Assembly: GCA_963970005.1 (NCBI GenBank)
Contig: CAXAMN010001126.1
Coordinates: 65,060 to 129,059 of the forward strand
Length of the DNA stretch: 64,000 nucleotides
Direction of reading: 5' to 3'
Origin: Durusdinium trenchii
Taxonomy: Eukaryota; Sar; Dinophyceae; Suessiales; Symbiodiniaceae
The notes below the pieces were generated by a model, which worked only from the letters and a program-made list of their open reading frames with translations, had not been told where the DNA came from and ran no database searches. Of this stretch, positions 47,301 to 56,704 are shown one piece after another. How positions within the stretch are numbered: the stretch's first letter is position 1; each line of letters begins with the position of its first letter. The position numbers were made by a program, and so were the translations under genes.

Positions 47301-50300
47301 TCAGATATTGGAAGAAAAGGAAGTTGGCATCGAAGAGTTAGAAAAAAACCAAAATCAATATCAAAACCAGGCAAGCCGGCTGAGATTGTTTGAGGCTAGG
47401 TCGTCATCCGGGATATGGGGTGAAACAGAACCTCGTGAGCTGAATAGGTTGAATTAAATGAAACTAAGCGGTGGCTTTGCATCGCTTTTCCAGGCTATCC
47501 CTTCTATTCTGGAATGTTTGGGATGTGCNNNNNNNNNNNNNNNNNNNNNNNNNNNNNNNNNNNNNNNNNNNNNNNNNNNNNNNNNNNNNNNNNNNNNNNN
47601 NNNNNNNNNNNNNNNNNNNNNNNNNNNNNNNNNNNNNNNNNNNNNNNNNNNNNNNNNNNNNNNNNNNNNNNNNNNNNNNNNNNNNNNNNNNNNNNNNNNN
47701 NNNNNNNNNNNNNNNNNNNNNNNNNNNNNNNNNNNNNNNNNNNNNNNNNNNNNNNNNNNNNNNNNNNNNNNNNNNNNNNNNNNNNNNNNNNNNNNNNNNN
47801 NNNNNNNNNNNNNNNNNNNNNNNNNNNNNNNNNNNNNNNNNNNNNNNNNNNNNNNNNNNNNNNNNNNNNNNNNNNNNNNNNNNNNNNNNNNNNNNNNNNN
47901 NNNNNNNNNNNNNNNNNNNNNNNNNNNNACACACACACACACGCAGAGCCAGGGCCGTCCAGTCTACAAAGCTCAAGCCTAAGTTGGGATGGGGCATTGG
48001 GGAGAGTCTGATTTGTCTTGGCTGGGGTGGACGTTCCCTCATTGCCTCTCATCACTCAAGCTGTGCGCATTGAGCACATGTTGGCAACAACTATCAACCT
48101 CGCATAACCTCGCAGAGCGGCACAAGAAATTGGATACCTTCACAAGAGTTGCTCAACTCGCTCAGACCACAGATGGGTTTCAACATGTACAAGACTCTCG
48201 GAGTAGCTTTGCTTGACACGCATCAGCAGCCAAACAATTTTCAGTCATCATCGATACCATTTGTGTGCCTTTGAGCAATGGTGAAATACGTGACCTTCGA
48301 CTCCGATTGTTGTCCGCAGTGTACTCCAAGCCTTCATGTTACAGCTTTGTTGTTCATCGGCTTTCTGCCAGGATGGGGCTCAAAGCAAGACGTTTTCTTA
48401 AGTTGGTTCTGACAGTCTTCGTGTTGGTGTTGGCTTGCTATTTTTGCCAAAGCCACCTTTGACCAGTGGCCGTTGGCCCACCCTGTTGAATTGAAGGTGT
48501 GAAAAAGGCAGGACTGTAAACTAGATAAGCTGATAAAGAGACATATACCACTTATAACTTACATAACGTCAAAGAACTGCTGTAGAAGAGTCATCAATCA
48601 AAAGCACAAATCAGAGAGTGATTTGTGCTACCTTGTTCACAGAGTGAAAAAGAAGCGAGGGGCTTGGTCACATAGAGGCTCTTCACACAGAGTGTTTTCA
48701 CACAGAGGAACTTGTTCACAACGAGTTAACTAGTTTGCGAAAAGTGAAAGAGGGGCCGAAGCACAGAATCAGAAAGACTCTGGCACACCCGGGCTACGTT
48801 GAGTGGAAGGTTCATTGAGTGATTGTTGTCAGCTCCAGGTCTACATTATGTTGAAGGTTTGTTGTGCTGTAATAAGATGTAGTCACTGCTGGCTATTGAA
48901 GCTGCACGGTGAGGACTCTTTTGCGTTTGTTGTGCATCCTGGAAATGGCTGGTAGTCTTTAGCGTTGCACTGTCATCACCGCGCTTGCTGTGGCAACCTG
49001 GAAGTGGGCACCCAGCTGAAGGGGCTAGATATGTCTACGCTCTTGGACTCTACTGGAATATGGTGATGGCCATTTGCTTCGCATCTCCGCTTTTGATCCT
49101 ATGTTGTTGCTGGAATCAACCCATTCTCATTTTCCCAACCTTGCTTTACATTCTTTGGGGTCGCGTGATCGCAAGAGCTGAGCTGAAAGATGGAGCAGCA
49201 TGGCCATGGTTCTCACAGCAAGAATGGGGTTATCATGCATCTTGGCTCAAGGTTTCGTGAATATCAAAGAAGTGGTTTTGAGGGCAATAGCATTCAATCA
49301 AGACTAAAACATTCACAAGACTTGTATAAGACCTTTTGTAGCACCAAAAAACACGTGAGACCAAAGTGAAGGCCTTCCGGCGGTACCTTCGGCTGCGGAT
49401 CCACGTGCACCCGTTGCTGCAGGAATACCCTCCAGAGAACCTCGCCGCCTTAGTTCTATTTGAACAGCCACTGTACAGCTGTGCATTGTTTGCAAACTTC
49501 ATTGGCTGAGCTCTTGAATCGTGGATGTTTCGAAGCCCAATGCTCCTTCTCCACAAAAACCTGCCACGAAGTGTTTGTTGGTCATTCTTCCTGGTTGGGT
49601 GTTCAAAGCGGTCAATGTTGTACAGTAAACTGTACAACTGTTTGAAATCATTCAGAACCAATGTAGAAGGGCCACGGAACTTGTTTCCAAGGAAGCCTGT
49701 TGTCATAGCTGTGCATCCTCACGGTGTGGCGAGCGACTATCGTATCCTGCTGGACGGAATGTTCTACAATGCACTGCCAAAGCGGGAGGTCGAGAATGTT
49801 AATGCAAAATGATGCAAAAACAAAACTAAGCCTCCAAGCAGTGCAAGAAGCCAATGCTTTGGATGTTAATAGCTAACACACCGGTCTCAAATCCGTCCAA
49901 GATGGTCCAGGAGTCCAAGATGCTCTTTATCAAATGTTAACTGCATGTTCTCAAATGTTGTCAGGCCAAATTCAGTATTATTGAGTGACGTTTGAACATT
50001 TGCATCCAGGTGTTGACGCTCTCGGCATCGGTTCTTTTCTGCATCCCAATGGTCCGGGAATTGGCACTCTGGACCCGTTGCATTGATGCAAGAAAGTCGG
50101 TGGCTGCACGAGCACTGAAGAAGAAGCATAGCCTCATGGTGATCCCTGGAGGCCTTTGCGCATTATTTTGTCTTGGGGCGACATGTGAGCGCTCATGTGC
50201 TAAATAGATCGTGCATACAGTACAGTGTGTTTCGATGTTTTCATCTCTTGCTTTTTCCAGTGTGTTACTTGTGAGGGATCATGTGCTGGTGGGGTGATGT

Positions 50301-52904
50301 CTTGTGATTTGTGGTGTCGTGTTTTGTTGTGGTGTTGCTTGGTGTGGCTGCAGAATGCCTTTTTTTCCAAGAGGTGTGTCAAGGCACATTGGAACGTACT
50401 GGAGTGAGGCAAAGGGTTGTGTAGTGAGGTGTATAGTGCACTCTTTGTTTGTTGTATTTCTAGGTGATCTCAACCACATTCTGGGTGCTATGCCTGGCAA
50501 ATTTGTTTTCTTGCTTTGCTAGTGCTAGGCTTATTTTTCTAGTGCGAGCATGAACTGCGTTAGCTGCGTCCACAAGCAACAATGTTCTGTTGTGCTGTGC
50601 CAATATATAGCCTACTTGTTTGTGGCAACGGTTTGTGTTTGTCCACTGCTGATATTGGTGTCATTCATTGGGTACCAATGAGTGCAAGGTGAACAAGAGC
50701 AGATCCGCACTGTGCAGGGAAGGGAGGAAGTCTTCTTGAGAAAGCGCTTTGGCTTTATCAAGCTTGCCTTGGAACAGCAGGCTGCAGTGGTGCCTTGCTA
50801 TGCTTTCGGATGCGTAGACCTCTACGCCACCTACACAAACTTTCTTTTCTCACCTCGTGAGTATTTGCGAAAGTGCCTTGCCTGCACGTTGACCATCGTT
50901 TACCCATAGATGTTATTGGATATTGTATTGTTTGTTGCAATGCTAGTACAGAAGGTTCAGTAAAATAACCAATTCATATCAGTTCAATATCCACACATGT
51001 GTTGGTCGGTATTTCCGCTTATTCCTTCAACTGTTTGAGAATCCTTGGGTGAGGACCCTGGGTGTTTGCATCCCAGTGTACCTGGGTGCACTTGGCTTCC
51101 TGCCTTTGCGAAAACCTGTGCATTTGGTGTGCGGTGCACCCCTGGAACTCAGCTGCAAGGTTCCGGGGAAGCCAACCGATGAGGAAGTTCAAAGTGCTCA
51201 TTGCACATACATGGATGCGTTGAAGCTCGACAACCAATGCATTGCTTTTACAGTCATGCCTTGGCTTGTTTAAATTTAAACTGTTTGTTTTGTTTGGTAG
51301 TGGGCAAGAGCCAGAAAACATACCTTGTTGGGTTTCCCAAGAGATCGTCGAAGGAAGAATTTGTACGATGAGGAGAGGCATCAGTTTGGATACCCCGAAC
51401 GTGAACTCACTATCGATTGAGCTCAAGATAGTTTTGTGCATTTCGAAGACGATGAGCATATGCCACATGAGCATCCCTAGCGTTTGGCTGGCGGCCTGTG
51501 AAGCGGCAGAAAAAGACCAAGAGGCGAAGTGCACTGGCCCAGTACGACTTATGAAGCCTTGTCACTGGCTTGCTGTAAGTGGCTGTAGTGTGCATGATTT
51601 GTGTGGGACTGATGATACTCCAAGCGCAGTAGTGACGGGTTGCGGCTCAGGTGGTCACTGACCGGTGGCAGAAGTGGACAGACTTAGAGGTTACGGAGGA
51701 CCGAATATCAGCTGAGATAGATAGAACAGTGTCAAATGCTTCAGTTGGCCTCAATTGCAAGAGAATATGCCAAGCAGGCAGTTTGCTAAGAAGATGCTTC
51801 AATGCAAAATGATTGAATGCTTTGATCCTCTTCAGATGATTGGTAATTGTGCTGTCTTCGTCAGGACACGTTGATGGAACTCTCCAAACATTGCGATGAG
51901 TTCCTGGTACATGGAGTGGATGTGGAGGGCCTTCAGAGTGGCATCGAGGAGAAGCTCGATGAAGAGTGCATGTTGACACCAAGATGCTTTAGCCATCCTG
52001 CAGTCTCACTGGTTGATGAAACATGGCAGATAAGTAGGATAAGGCTAGATTGTACAACAGATTTCAGTATCCCAGTTCATGTACGTGTGTGTGTTTTGCG
52101 GGTGGGAGTCGTGCAGGCTCATTCCAGTGTTGCGACTGACAGTGATAAGAATTTAATGTTACTACGTAACAGCATCTACCTACCCTTTGCCGTTGAGGTT
52201 GACACGGTATGCGTATGTTCTTCACTGCCAACTGCCAACATGCGCAAAACGCCTGGGAGGAGCCTTTGGTGCAAATCCTGGCCATGTCTCCCATCCCAGT
52301 GACGTATGCTGGTGGCGTTCGATCGCTGGAGGCCTGTATTGGTTTGTCACTTTTTCTGTGCGGGACAACATAAAACTTGATTCATTGTCATTGAGTCAAG
52401 ATGCTTTGGCATATATAACTTTCACATACTTTCACGATTAAACTCAGTGTTGAATAGTGTTGAATATACTTTGGATGATGTTCGCCTTTGGTCCTGCCAC
52501 AACAGAAGGGATGATTGCAGAATCGATGAAGCAATAGACAGCAGAGTCAGCAGAGTCACGTTTAGATCACAACATGAGTTCTTCAGAGCCAGGATATGGA
52601 GAGGATACGTACTTTAGGCGGGCTTCAAACAGTCATTAGTGCAGGGTGGTGCTGGAAGAACCACCGCAAAAAGCATAGGATGGTTTATTTATAGCCTGTG
52701 GCACAACTCATGCATGGGTTTGAAGCCAAGAAAGTTTCAGGTGCCGGCCGTGTGGACGCCACCATCGGCCAGAGCCTCAATCGCTTCGCACTCTTCCGTT
52801 GAAACGACAAAGAAACATCTCAATACGGCTCAGGAAGTGCCCTCGACATTTTTGGTGGCAAGCTGCCTTACCAGGAGGCTTTAAATGCTGGTGTTTTTAG
52901 ATAG
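35320..52904 (+). CDS. HIS6: HisA/HIS6-type ProFAR isomerase gene with a 13.7-kb intron
   Basis: This enzyme converts ProFAR to PRFAR, the fourth step of histidine synthesis. Its segments appear in family order. To 35394: RPCIDIHQGQ. From 36326: VKQIVGGTLKEDSESLVTNF. ~36960-37050: GGGHAIMLGASPENK. 37128-37166: ALEALKAYPGGLQ. 37318-37366: VGGGINTENALEYLDAG. 37456-37502: ASHVIVTSFVFHDGK. 37785-37824: MDRDRLNALVSLV. 37955-37992: GKSRLVLDLSCRR. Then 51651-51698: VVTDRWQKWTDLE. 51865-~51960: HCDEFLVHGVDVEG. ~52262-52335: SPIPVTYAGGVRSLE. 52741-52767: GRVDATIG. 52834-52904: SALDIFGGKLPYQEAL, stop. Both HisA phosphate-binding regions (VGGGI, TYAGG) and both aspartates (CIDIH, LVHGVDVEG) are present. 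About six residues between CRR and VVTDRW were not found, and no start ATG was placed. Several junctions are GC-AG. The intron 37993-51650 contains a retroelement-like unit and a DGAT2-type gene. Confidence 0.85.
38175..38275. repeat. GA/ACAG-rich simple repeat
   Basis: (GA)n of about 11 units grading into GACAGAC repeats and ACACAC. It lies close to the 3' end of the minus-strand retroelement-like unit and inside the large HIS6 intron. Confidence 0.9.
38700..41479 (-). pseudogene. ORF5: GIY-YIG nuclease plus reverse transcriptase, interrupted
   Basis: The frame is open directly after ORF4's UGA (41482-41480) and has no ATG before the domains begin. Counting from codon 41422, a GIY-YIG-like domain spans about 88-170: TYIGST (Tyr92), REYNR (Arg103/107), TYEHLRIQEW (Glu156) and QPTLN (Asn168). 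The RT follows: motif 2 area SWRKGRTVISYF, motif A DDLVGFFNSVP (635-645) and motif B GAGIGSQLSP (728-737). Then comes an in-frame UAG (39148-39146), then motif C RYVDN (770-774) with Asn in place of the second Asp, and motif D LLGFLI. Near 38910 the frame shifts; the usual C-terminal part (SRHHTLQKYTF, then LMQLYMTKGHSKEHC) continues in another frame to about 38700. An N-terminal GIY-YIG is the permuted order known for some Penelope-like elements, whereas canonical ones carry it at the C terminus. A stop plus a frameshift make this copy most likely dead. Confidence 0.75.
41480..42645 (-). pseudogene. ORF4: coiled-coil protein of the retroelement-like unit, one frameshift
   Basis: Starts at ATG 42645 (MDAHQQWWQQYYGTT) with a His/Pro-rich N-terminal part. 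The frame changes at an 8-G run (42389-42396), after which the body reads KYNLAGQQVLDIFPWQLSRF, LSPGRYTGIVTTRSIAEAV, HNLDIDNIAEYLHQQ and FLRGLTPPAGEG. A coiled-coil-like heptad stretch follows (LRKLQLQTDRLQQQESELQR), then a Pro/Thr linker, then a C-terminal helical domain ending RYGIPLARVLKLPPRSLQQL. The stop is UGA at 41482-41480. Similar bodies recur in Symbiodinium protein sets as far as I remember. The frameshift may be a homopolymer sequencing error rather than a mutation. A gag-like role is a guess from its place upstream of the RT frame. Confidence 0.6.
42972..43805 (-). CDS. ORF3: proline-rich protein of the retroelement-like unit
   Basis: An uninterrupted 277-residue frame with a proper ATG at 43805. 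The N-terminal ~110 residues look folded (MEAAFWSWTQDTPAAHIYGV, then ALLDRILRVRALVNHATDD, then AALDHIEAIGRFSPDQLKG). A basic KGKGKGK run and a long Pro/Thr-rich tail follow. No family is recognised. It sits 326 bp upstream of ORF4 and 587 bp downstream of ORF2, with the same codon bias as both. Confidence 0.6.
   Translation of the reverse strand: MEAAFWSWTQDTPAAHIYGVYTSQHSCRTIIYHTREQLHSLQQTMYFDENIYPHLPPALLDRILRVRALVNHATDDPTAALDHIEAIGRFSPDQLKGKGKGKTPDPTDLTDDPTTSIHQSDLIHPYTPPQTMAPPRTTPPPMTHTTTHEHSQQIAPQPATTPDFPHTALAPKPSYTCMRSANSCISPPRPVNLFPTHPPQHTNPQQCDPTQVYNIRIPLQGHATLTAIGPISAPPASTSNSTPNIYYLPTPTNIRPNHPEAGTGPPGPWWDDAGAPP
43806..44392. other. Spacer between ORF2 and ORF3
   Basis: This 587-bp non-coding spacer has repeated ATC(T/C)GTAAAT words (44030-44110). 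The other spacers, 45779-46250 and 42646-42971, are also non-coding. A/T-rich pyrimidine tracts precede the ORF3 and ORF4 start codons on the minus strand, which might serve trans-splicing. No defined promoter is seen. Confidence 0.35.
44393..45778 (-). CDS. ORF2: Arg/Ser-rich protein of the retroelement-like unit
   Basis: The first ATG is at 45778; the frame is open about 50 bases further upstream without ATG. Residues ~1-150 (FDEDIAMDSLVALDAQIISQ, LMVLQLNRLHATIRQL, HQCLRLQHIPTTLQHQV) are helical and possibly coiled. Residues ~170-350 are rich in Arg, Ser and His in SR-like patterns (RSRRSRTRRS), suggesting nucleic-acid binding. The C-terminal ~100 residues are very proline-rich with a PPPPPPP run. 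No named family. Intact in this copy. Confidence 0.6.
   Translation of the reverse strand: MYLQLGYFNLAQPPTRVQIFDEDIAMDSLVALDAQIISQLRDTNIQINRLMVLQLNRLHATIRQLQLAETDTNNPDPRLPGRIQQLQTLLPSIKATVEHQQTFYHQCLRLQHIPTTLQHQVLRLATTLDKAHTTSTSTFERSNTPPSPRQPKTDPTSLTTNRSTIRLQERPHHPQHHKLSEQPLLVWQQRTSSAASHSHSAKHTHQPPQRSRSHSRHTRKKRQVAAPRRHSDRTSPPRTDRRNSPHSHSTRSPQQPKHFTKHTKHRRQPNRSQHSTTRSRRSRTRRSLTTKSRKSRRERSARSTHYRSSCRTRRQLSPAPTRTHSPSRQTEHHTSRHSSRASPTTRPDSPRTAPPPLTPTEDTSDSVFALQHSPSDKTASNISAAPPAIFPLHPTPSQPPPPPPPKTPPIPAPPRIFPKTSPSTKPSQPPPPQTTPIRPKQPSYPPPQQLLPRQVDQDPAP
46251..47066 (-). CDS. ORF1: Myb/SANT-like protein of the retroelement-like unit
   Basis: Starts at ATG 47066 (MTSPMDTAFAHRLLLAHLQA; a second ATG lies four codons on). 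It has a long Pro/His/Ser-rich middle and a C-terminal Myb/SANT-like module of about 45 residues. That module has an N-terminal Trp (GGWEPSEDEKLAAFKLN), a second aromatic helix (RPSWKYIAKALNKT) and a third with Trp (DCKGRWQVLRILY). The spacing and the three Trp residues fit a single Myb repeat, which binds DNA or histone tails. Telomere- or target-site tethering is only a guess. The frame is intact to its stop at 46251. Confidence 0.65.
   Translation of the reverse strand: MTSPMDTAFAHRLLLAHLQAATSIATTFQNLPLFTPQPPQHAHHQPITTPPSSPRPTRRTPPPPQPQPSHSRSRSPPPTTGKPFKECKPEPSPSHTPTSPHQHSPHHHKPKATHHRLPQKNNTEPMPPHTPPITTISLTSSPNSPPQPVPTPQPVPSTKPAQILTDSPPYPDNGGWEPSEDEKLAAFKLNKRARPSWKYIAKALNKTPFDCKGRWQVLRILYTPQQPDSPEVEPEASSPHKASHQAAASPPATKDASTMTTEPPAPSDKET
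47529..47928. other. Assembly gap (400 N), CA repeat on its right side
   Basis: There are 400 undetermined bases followed by an AC-dinucleotide run (47929-47942), so the gap probably fell in a microsatellite. It lies inside the large HIS6 intron, between the retroelement-like unit and the DGAT2-type gene. Confidence 1.
47943..48980. other. No clear gene; repeated CACAGAG words
   Basis: 48640-48720 has several copies of TTCACACAGAG(T/G). An open plus frame at 48265-48462 ends in a hydrophobic segment (KLVLTVFVLVLACYF) and could be a 5' exon of the next gene, but this is not supported by a splice fit. Confidence 0.3.
48985..51273 (+). CDS. DGAT2: DGAT2-family acyltransferase gene, nested in the HIS6 intron
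   Basis: DGAT2-family enzymes of the ER membrane acylate diacylglycerol to triacylglycerol. To 49251: hydrophobic helices (WNMVMAICFASPLLILCCCW) followed by WPWFSQQEWGYHASWLK and a GT donor. 49372-~49500: FRRYLRLRIHVHPLLQEYPP. ~49650-49790: KPVVIAVHPHGVASDYRILL, with the family's HPHG active-site motif at 49714-49725. 50010-50151: FCIPMVRELALWTRCIDARK and SLMVIPGG, GC donor. 50689-~50880: REEVFLRKRFGFIKLALEQ and VPCYAFGCVDLY. ~51010-51273: RYFRLFLQL, KPVHLVCGAPLEL and YMDALK. This is the full family order. The exact start and the last few C-terminal residues were not resolved, and monoacylglycerol acyltransferase specificity cannot be excluded. It lies on the HIS6 strand between the HIS6 exons ending at 37992 and starting at 51651. 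Confidence 0.8.
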
Positions 52905-53201
52905 TTATATATGTTATTAGCCTATTGCATGGTAATTGAGAGTCTATTCCAGAAGCCGGATATTGCTTTACATAAATGTTGTCGCAGACCTGGTCGGCAG
53001 GTTGTGAAGTGGCACTACGCAGAGCAGAAAACTGCTACAGAACCGGACCAGTAGTGAATCGGCAAAGTGCACGATGTTCTGCAGTGGAAAAAAACTGCTG
53101 TTCATTCACAACCATGCATGATCTACACTTGATTCAAGAGGGTTCGATGTTGTGTTCAACACAATGGTTCTGACTGATGCAAGACGACTGAGAAGACTCT
53201 T

Positions 53202-53481
53202 ATGCACAACGATCAGGTTGATTTCGGCACTGTGCAGCTCAAGGAGATTCATCTCTCCGCGTTGGACGAGATGGGTGACGATGGCTTGCGGCCAAGGATG
53301 GAGAAATTCAAGAATAGTCAGAATGACCGAGGCACTGTTTGCTATTACAGTATATCTAATTATTATCATGCAGGGGCTCATCGGCACTTTGAATTGCTTC
53401 ATAAAGCACGGCCCGCAAGATGTTGCCCAGTTTTTGAGGGGACATGAGCAGCACTTGGCCCAACCTGCAGATACCTGTTGA
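53202..53481 (+). CDS. Two exon-like segments of an unrecognised gene
   Basis: 53202-~53330 reads MHNDQVDFGTVQLKEIHLSA and DEMGDDGLRPRMEKFKN. After an AG, 53374-53481 reads GLIGTLNCFIKHGPQDVAQF to a stop. Both look coding, and a 5' exon is probably missing. No domain is recognised. Confidence 0.35.
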
Positions 53482-53499
53482 TATCACCCTTGACTCTTT

Positions 53500-53592
53500 A
53501 CTAGTAACAAGAAGCTACTAGGGGCTCCTGGTATCGCTGCTAGGAGCAAGGACGCGACTAGGGGCTCCTGGCCTTACTACTAGGAGGAACAA
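53500..53592. repeat. CTAGTAG-type dispersed repeat
   Basis: Two units in the orientation AACAAGAAGCTACTAGGGGC, CCTTACTACTAGGA, directly after the stop of the exon-like segments. Confidence 0.85.
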
Positions 53593-53599
53593 GAAGCCG

Positions 53600-54920
53600 G
53601 TCTCTTGACTCTTGATATCACTTTGGGACGACTGAGGCTACTACAGGTGTATGGCATCCATCCCACTGAGTGGAAGCTGACGTCCATCTCCGCGCCGAAA
53701 AGACTTACAGCAAATCCAACTCAAAGTTTATAAATAGCTTAAGAGCAGACTAAAGCTATTCAAAGGTTTTCTCAAGATCAAAGTTGGATCGAAGTCAACA
53801 CTGCACGTGCGATTGGACATATTCTGCTATATTTGCAAGACGAAGCGAGGTGTTATGTTTCTGAAGTAATCTCCAAAAACAGTAGAGCTGCAAAAAAGAA
53901 AAGTACAAATTTGCAAGATAGTTTATCCTCTCATGCTACATCATAGGAGTCTTTGCTCATGTGTGGTTGAATCTTCCAGCTGTCAATTATATTGCCAGTC
54001 AACAACCCCTAAACTTGACACCTAGAGACCTAGAGGGACAAAGCTCTCTCAAGCATGACTGATCGATGGTCAGCCTCGGCCCATGCTTTGAATTCTGAGG
54101 CGGTAATCAATGTGAATGCTTCTTGCGGATGTGTCCTCTAGCAATGGCTATAATGCAATAGATCTCGGATCTTAAAGGGTTGTTAATATTCGAATCCAAG
54201 CAACCAAATGTGTCTTTTGCGAAGGTGATCACAGCCATCATGGAGTTTGCCAAGATCCATGCAGTGACCAAGCTTTGTGCCACTGGCCTGCGCCTTGAAG
54301 CACTGCACTGAAGACGCGGAGTGTGCCGCTACACCAAGGGAGAGCGGGAAAGGAAGCAGTCACAGCCCAAGATAGGACTGCTTTTGGCATTCGTTGGGAA
54401 CAGAATACTCGAGAATCGCCGAATATCTCGTTATGTCCATTACATGCGATGTGGCAACCAACTGAACAGGTGCAATGTCTCCTAAGCCCAATTCGAGTTG
54501 CCACCATCCAGTCCTTCAAAAGAGCTATTTGGGCCCATGCCTCAAGCAGCTGCGGAAAAGGGCCAAGAGCACGTTGTTTGCATTTGGGCATGATTGATAG
54601 TATGATTGAACGCGAGTATTTTTCACTCCTCATATTCACACTAAATTATGTGTTTTCACCAAGATTCCTCACCTTTTTGCTCTTTTCTCCAGAGTCTGAG
54701 CTACATGTGATGAGAACATAGGACCATCGGCAAAGTTTACGTTCTAAATCAAGCTGAGGTGGCTCCATTGCCAGTCTTGGAGCGCTTGGCGGAGGCTGCC
54801 CGCAAGGATTTGACTTGATTTGACAAGTGGATACTAGGTTGGGAGCGCAAAAGCACCTTTCAAAAATTTGTTTGCACCATTTCTGATCGTTCAGCTGCTT
54901 TGGCCATGCTGTCAGACGAA
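53600..54920. other. Mostly unassigned; weak exon-like stretches
   Basis: 54238-54310 (plus: FAKIHAVTKLCATGLRLEAL) and 54748-54817 (plus: EVAPLPVLERLAEAARKDL) look weakly coding, but no gene model could be built. Confidence 0.25.
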
Positions 54921-54928
54921 TGTTGGAG

Positions 54929-55045
54929 ATGTGCAGCCCAACGGAGGCACTCGTGGCTCCGCCACTTGCTGCAGCGGCGCGGCGAGCGCTGCTAGATGTG
55001 CTTGTAGAGGACGGAGTGCAGCCACTCTATTCCAAGTACGAATAG
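54929..55045 (+). CDS. Small Ala-rich ORF, possible terminal exon
   Basis: A 38-codon frame, MCSPTEALVAPPLAAAARRA, then LLDVLVEDGVQPLYSKYE and a stop. It could be a 3' exon joined to the exon-like stretch at 54.75-54.82 kb. Unknown function. Confidence 0.22.
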   Translation: MCSPTEALVAPPLAAAARRALLDVLVEDGVQPLYSKYE

Positions 55046-55049
55046 ATCA

Positions 55050-56520
55050 GCAGTTTAAGCGAAGGGCTTGCAAGCTGTCTCAGCTGACAAAAGCACTGCT
55101 TCAGCAAAGCATAAGAGCCAAAGCACACGGAAGATCCCGATGCCCTTGAGTTGGAGCTGGAGAGGTTGCACACAAGCAGAACCTTTGCCGTGTACGTGTC
55201 CGTGCCCATCTTTGTGTCAGTGTCAGGGTTTGAATTTGAGTTCGTTGGGATAGCTCGGCTCAGGTGCCCTATGCTTCACGCGTCCAGCTACCACCAAAGT
55301 TCTATTGCCCAGATTGCAAATCAGTAGCAGAGGAAATGCACTCAATGTGATTCTGGTTCGACAGAGGCAGCTAAGCTGCTAGTTGCAGTCGCATCGTTTC
55401 CATGTTGCTTGTTTCGCCTGACAAGGTTGAGCGACGTGTAGTAGTTCGCTTTGACTTTGGCTGCCCTCGCAGGACTGGGTTTGGAGACGTTTCTTGAAAT
55501 CACTTTGTGGACTCTCCGTTTTCTGCAGTCAGCAGAAATGTTTGTGTGAGAGAGAGAAACTTGTTTTTGTAATACTTTGTTGCCATTTATCCATGTGTTA
55601 CTTTGGATGTCATCTAAATACGTAATGTTGGGTTGCAAGCAAAAAGCTACTCCCAGCTTCCATCTATATTGGCATAGGCACGGGGTCCTGCAGCCCATGT
55701 GTGGTGTGCCAGCCGCATATCGCATTCGAAGCAGCACAGACGATTTGATGTGTGCAGCCGAGAGGGCTCGGCCCAATAGCAGATTTGCAATGATTTGCAT
55801 AAACAATCAGGATTATCAAACTAAAATGTTGTTTGCATGAAAGTTATGTTAAGTTATATATATTATATATATATAGATAACAGGAAGCGTTGTGTTTCGG
55901 AATGGATGTCTAGTACAGTGTATCAAAATCCTCTTGCGTAGGAAAAATCATCAAGTAGAACTATTGAGAACACTAGAGCAAGCAGAGAAAAACAACTGGA
56001 GGATTTGGCTGACATGCAAGCGTGGGCATTCCTGCTTGTAATTTGAGCATCTTGAAACTTCAAAAAGTCATCATTGCCTAAGATATCAAGAACACCTGCT
56101 GGCTCAGGTTGTCATGCAGCCATTGTGCGCGCGACCAGATTGAGGAGGACTTTGCCTTGAGAGAAGAGTGATGAGAGGAGTTGCTCATGGTCAAAAGACG
56201 AGAATTGGCAGCAGAACAACTGAGGATCAGATGATGTTGCATTGCCCAAGATTCGGGTGCTGCTACGTTAGTTCCTCAGCTTTTGCCAGGTCAAAAGCCG
56301 ACAACACCAATGGTACTTCAGATTTGATAATGCAGCAAAGCACCCTGTAGCGTTTGCGCATCAGGACCTTTGCATTAGATGCGCAGAGGACTATGACTCA
56401 GCCGGTCTTGTGAAATGCATGGGTCTTCTATTCTTTCTGACCATAGTGGCTTTGATGGGAGTGCTGTCTACTGGCAAAGCAGTCTCATTTAGTAGTGATA
56501 AAGTGTTGCTTCAGACATTT
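55050..56520. other. No gene seen
   Basis: Only short, irregular open frames. A TATATA run is at 55852-55878. Confidence 0.35.
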
Positions 56521-56526
56521 TAAGGT

Positions 56527-56700
56527 CCTAGTAGCTTCTTGTTTCAATTCCAATTATTTATATTCTAGTGTTAATTCTATTTATTTATTGTTTCTAATAG
56601 CTTCTTGTTACTAGTCGTACGGCCAGGAGCCCCTAGTAGCATCCTTGCTCCTAGTAGTAAGGCCAGGAGCCCCTAGTAGCGTCCTTGCTCCTACCTTGTA
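56527..56700. repeat. CTAGTAG-type dispersed repeat
   Basis: Three partial units with TAGTAGCTTCTTGTT and CCAGGAGCCCCTAGTAGC words, interrupted by an A/T-rich stretch at 56550-56600. Confidence 0.85.
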
Positions 56701-56704
56701 TGTG

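Noticed and set aside
47454..48073. Several 160- to 200-codon frames
   Set aside because: Almost all of their length is the 400-base run of N.
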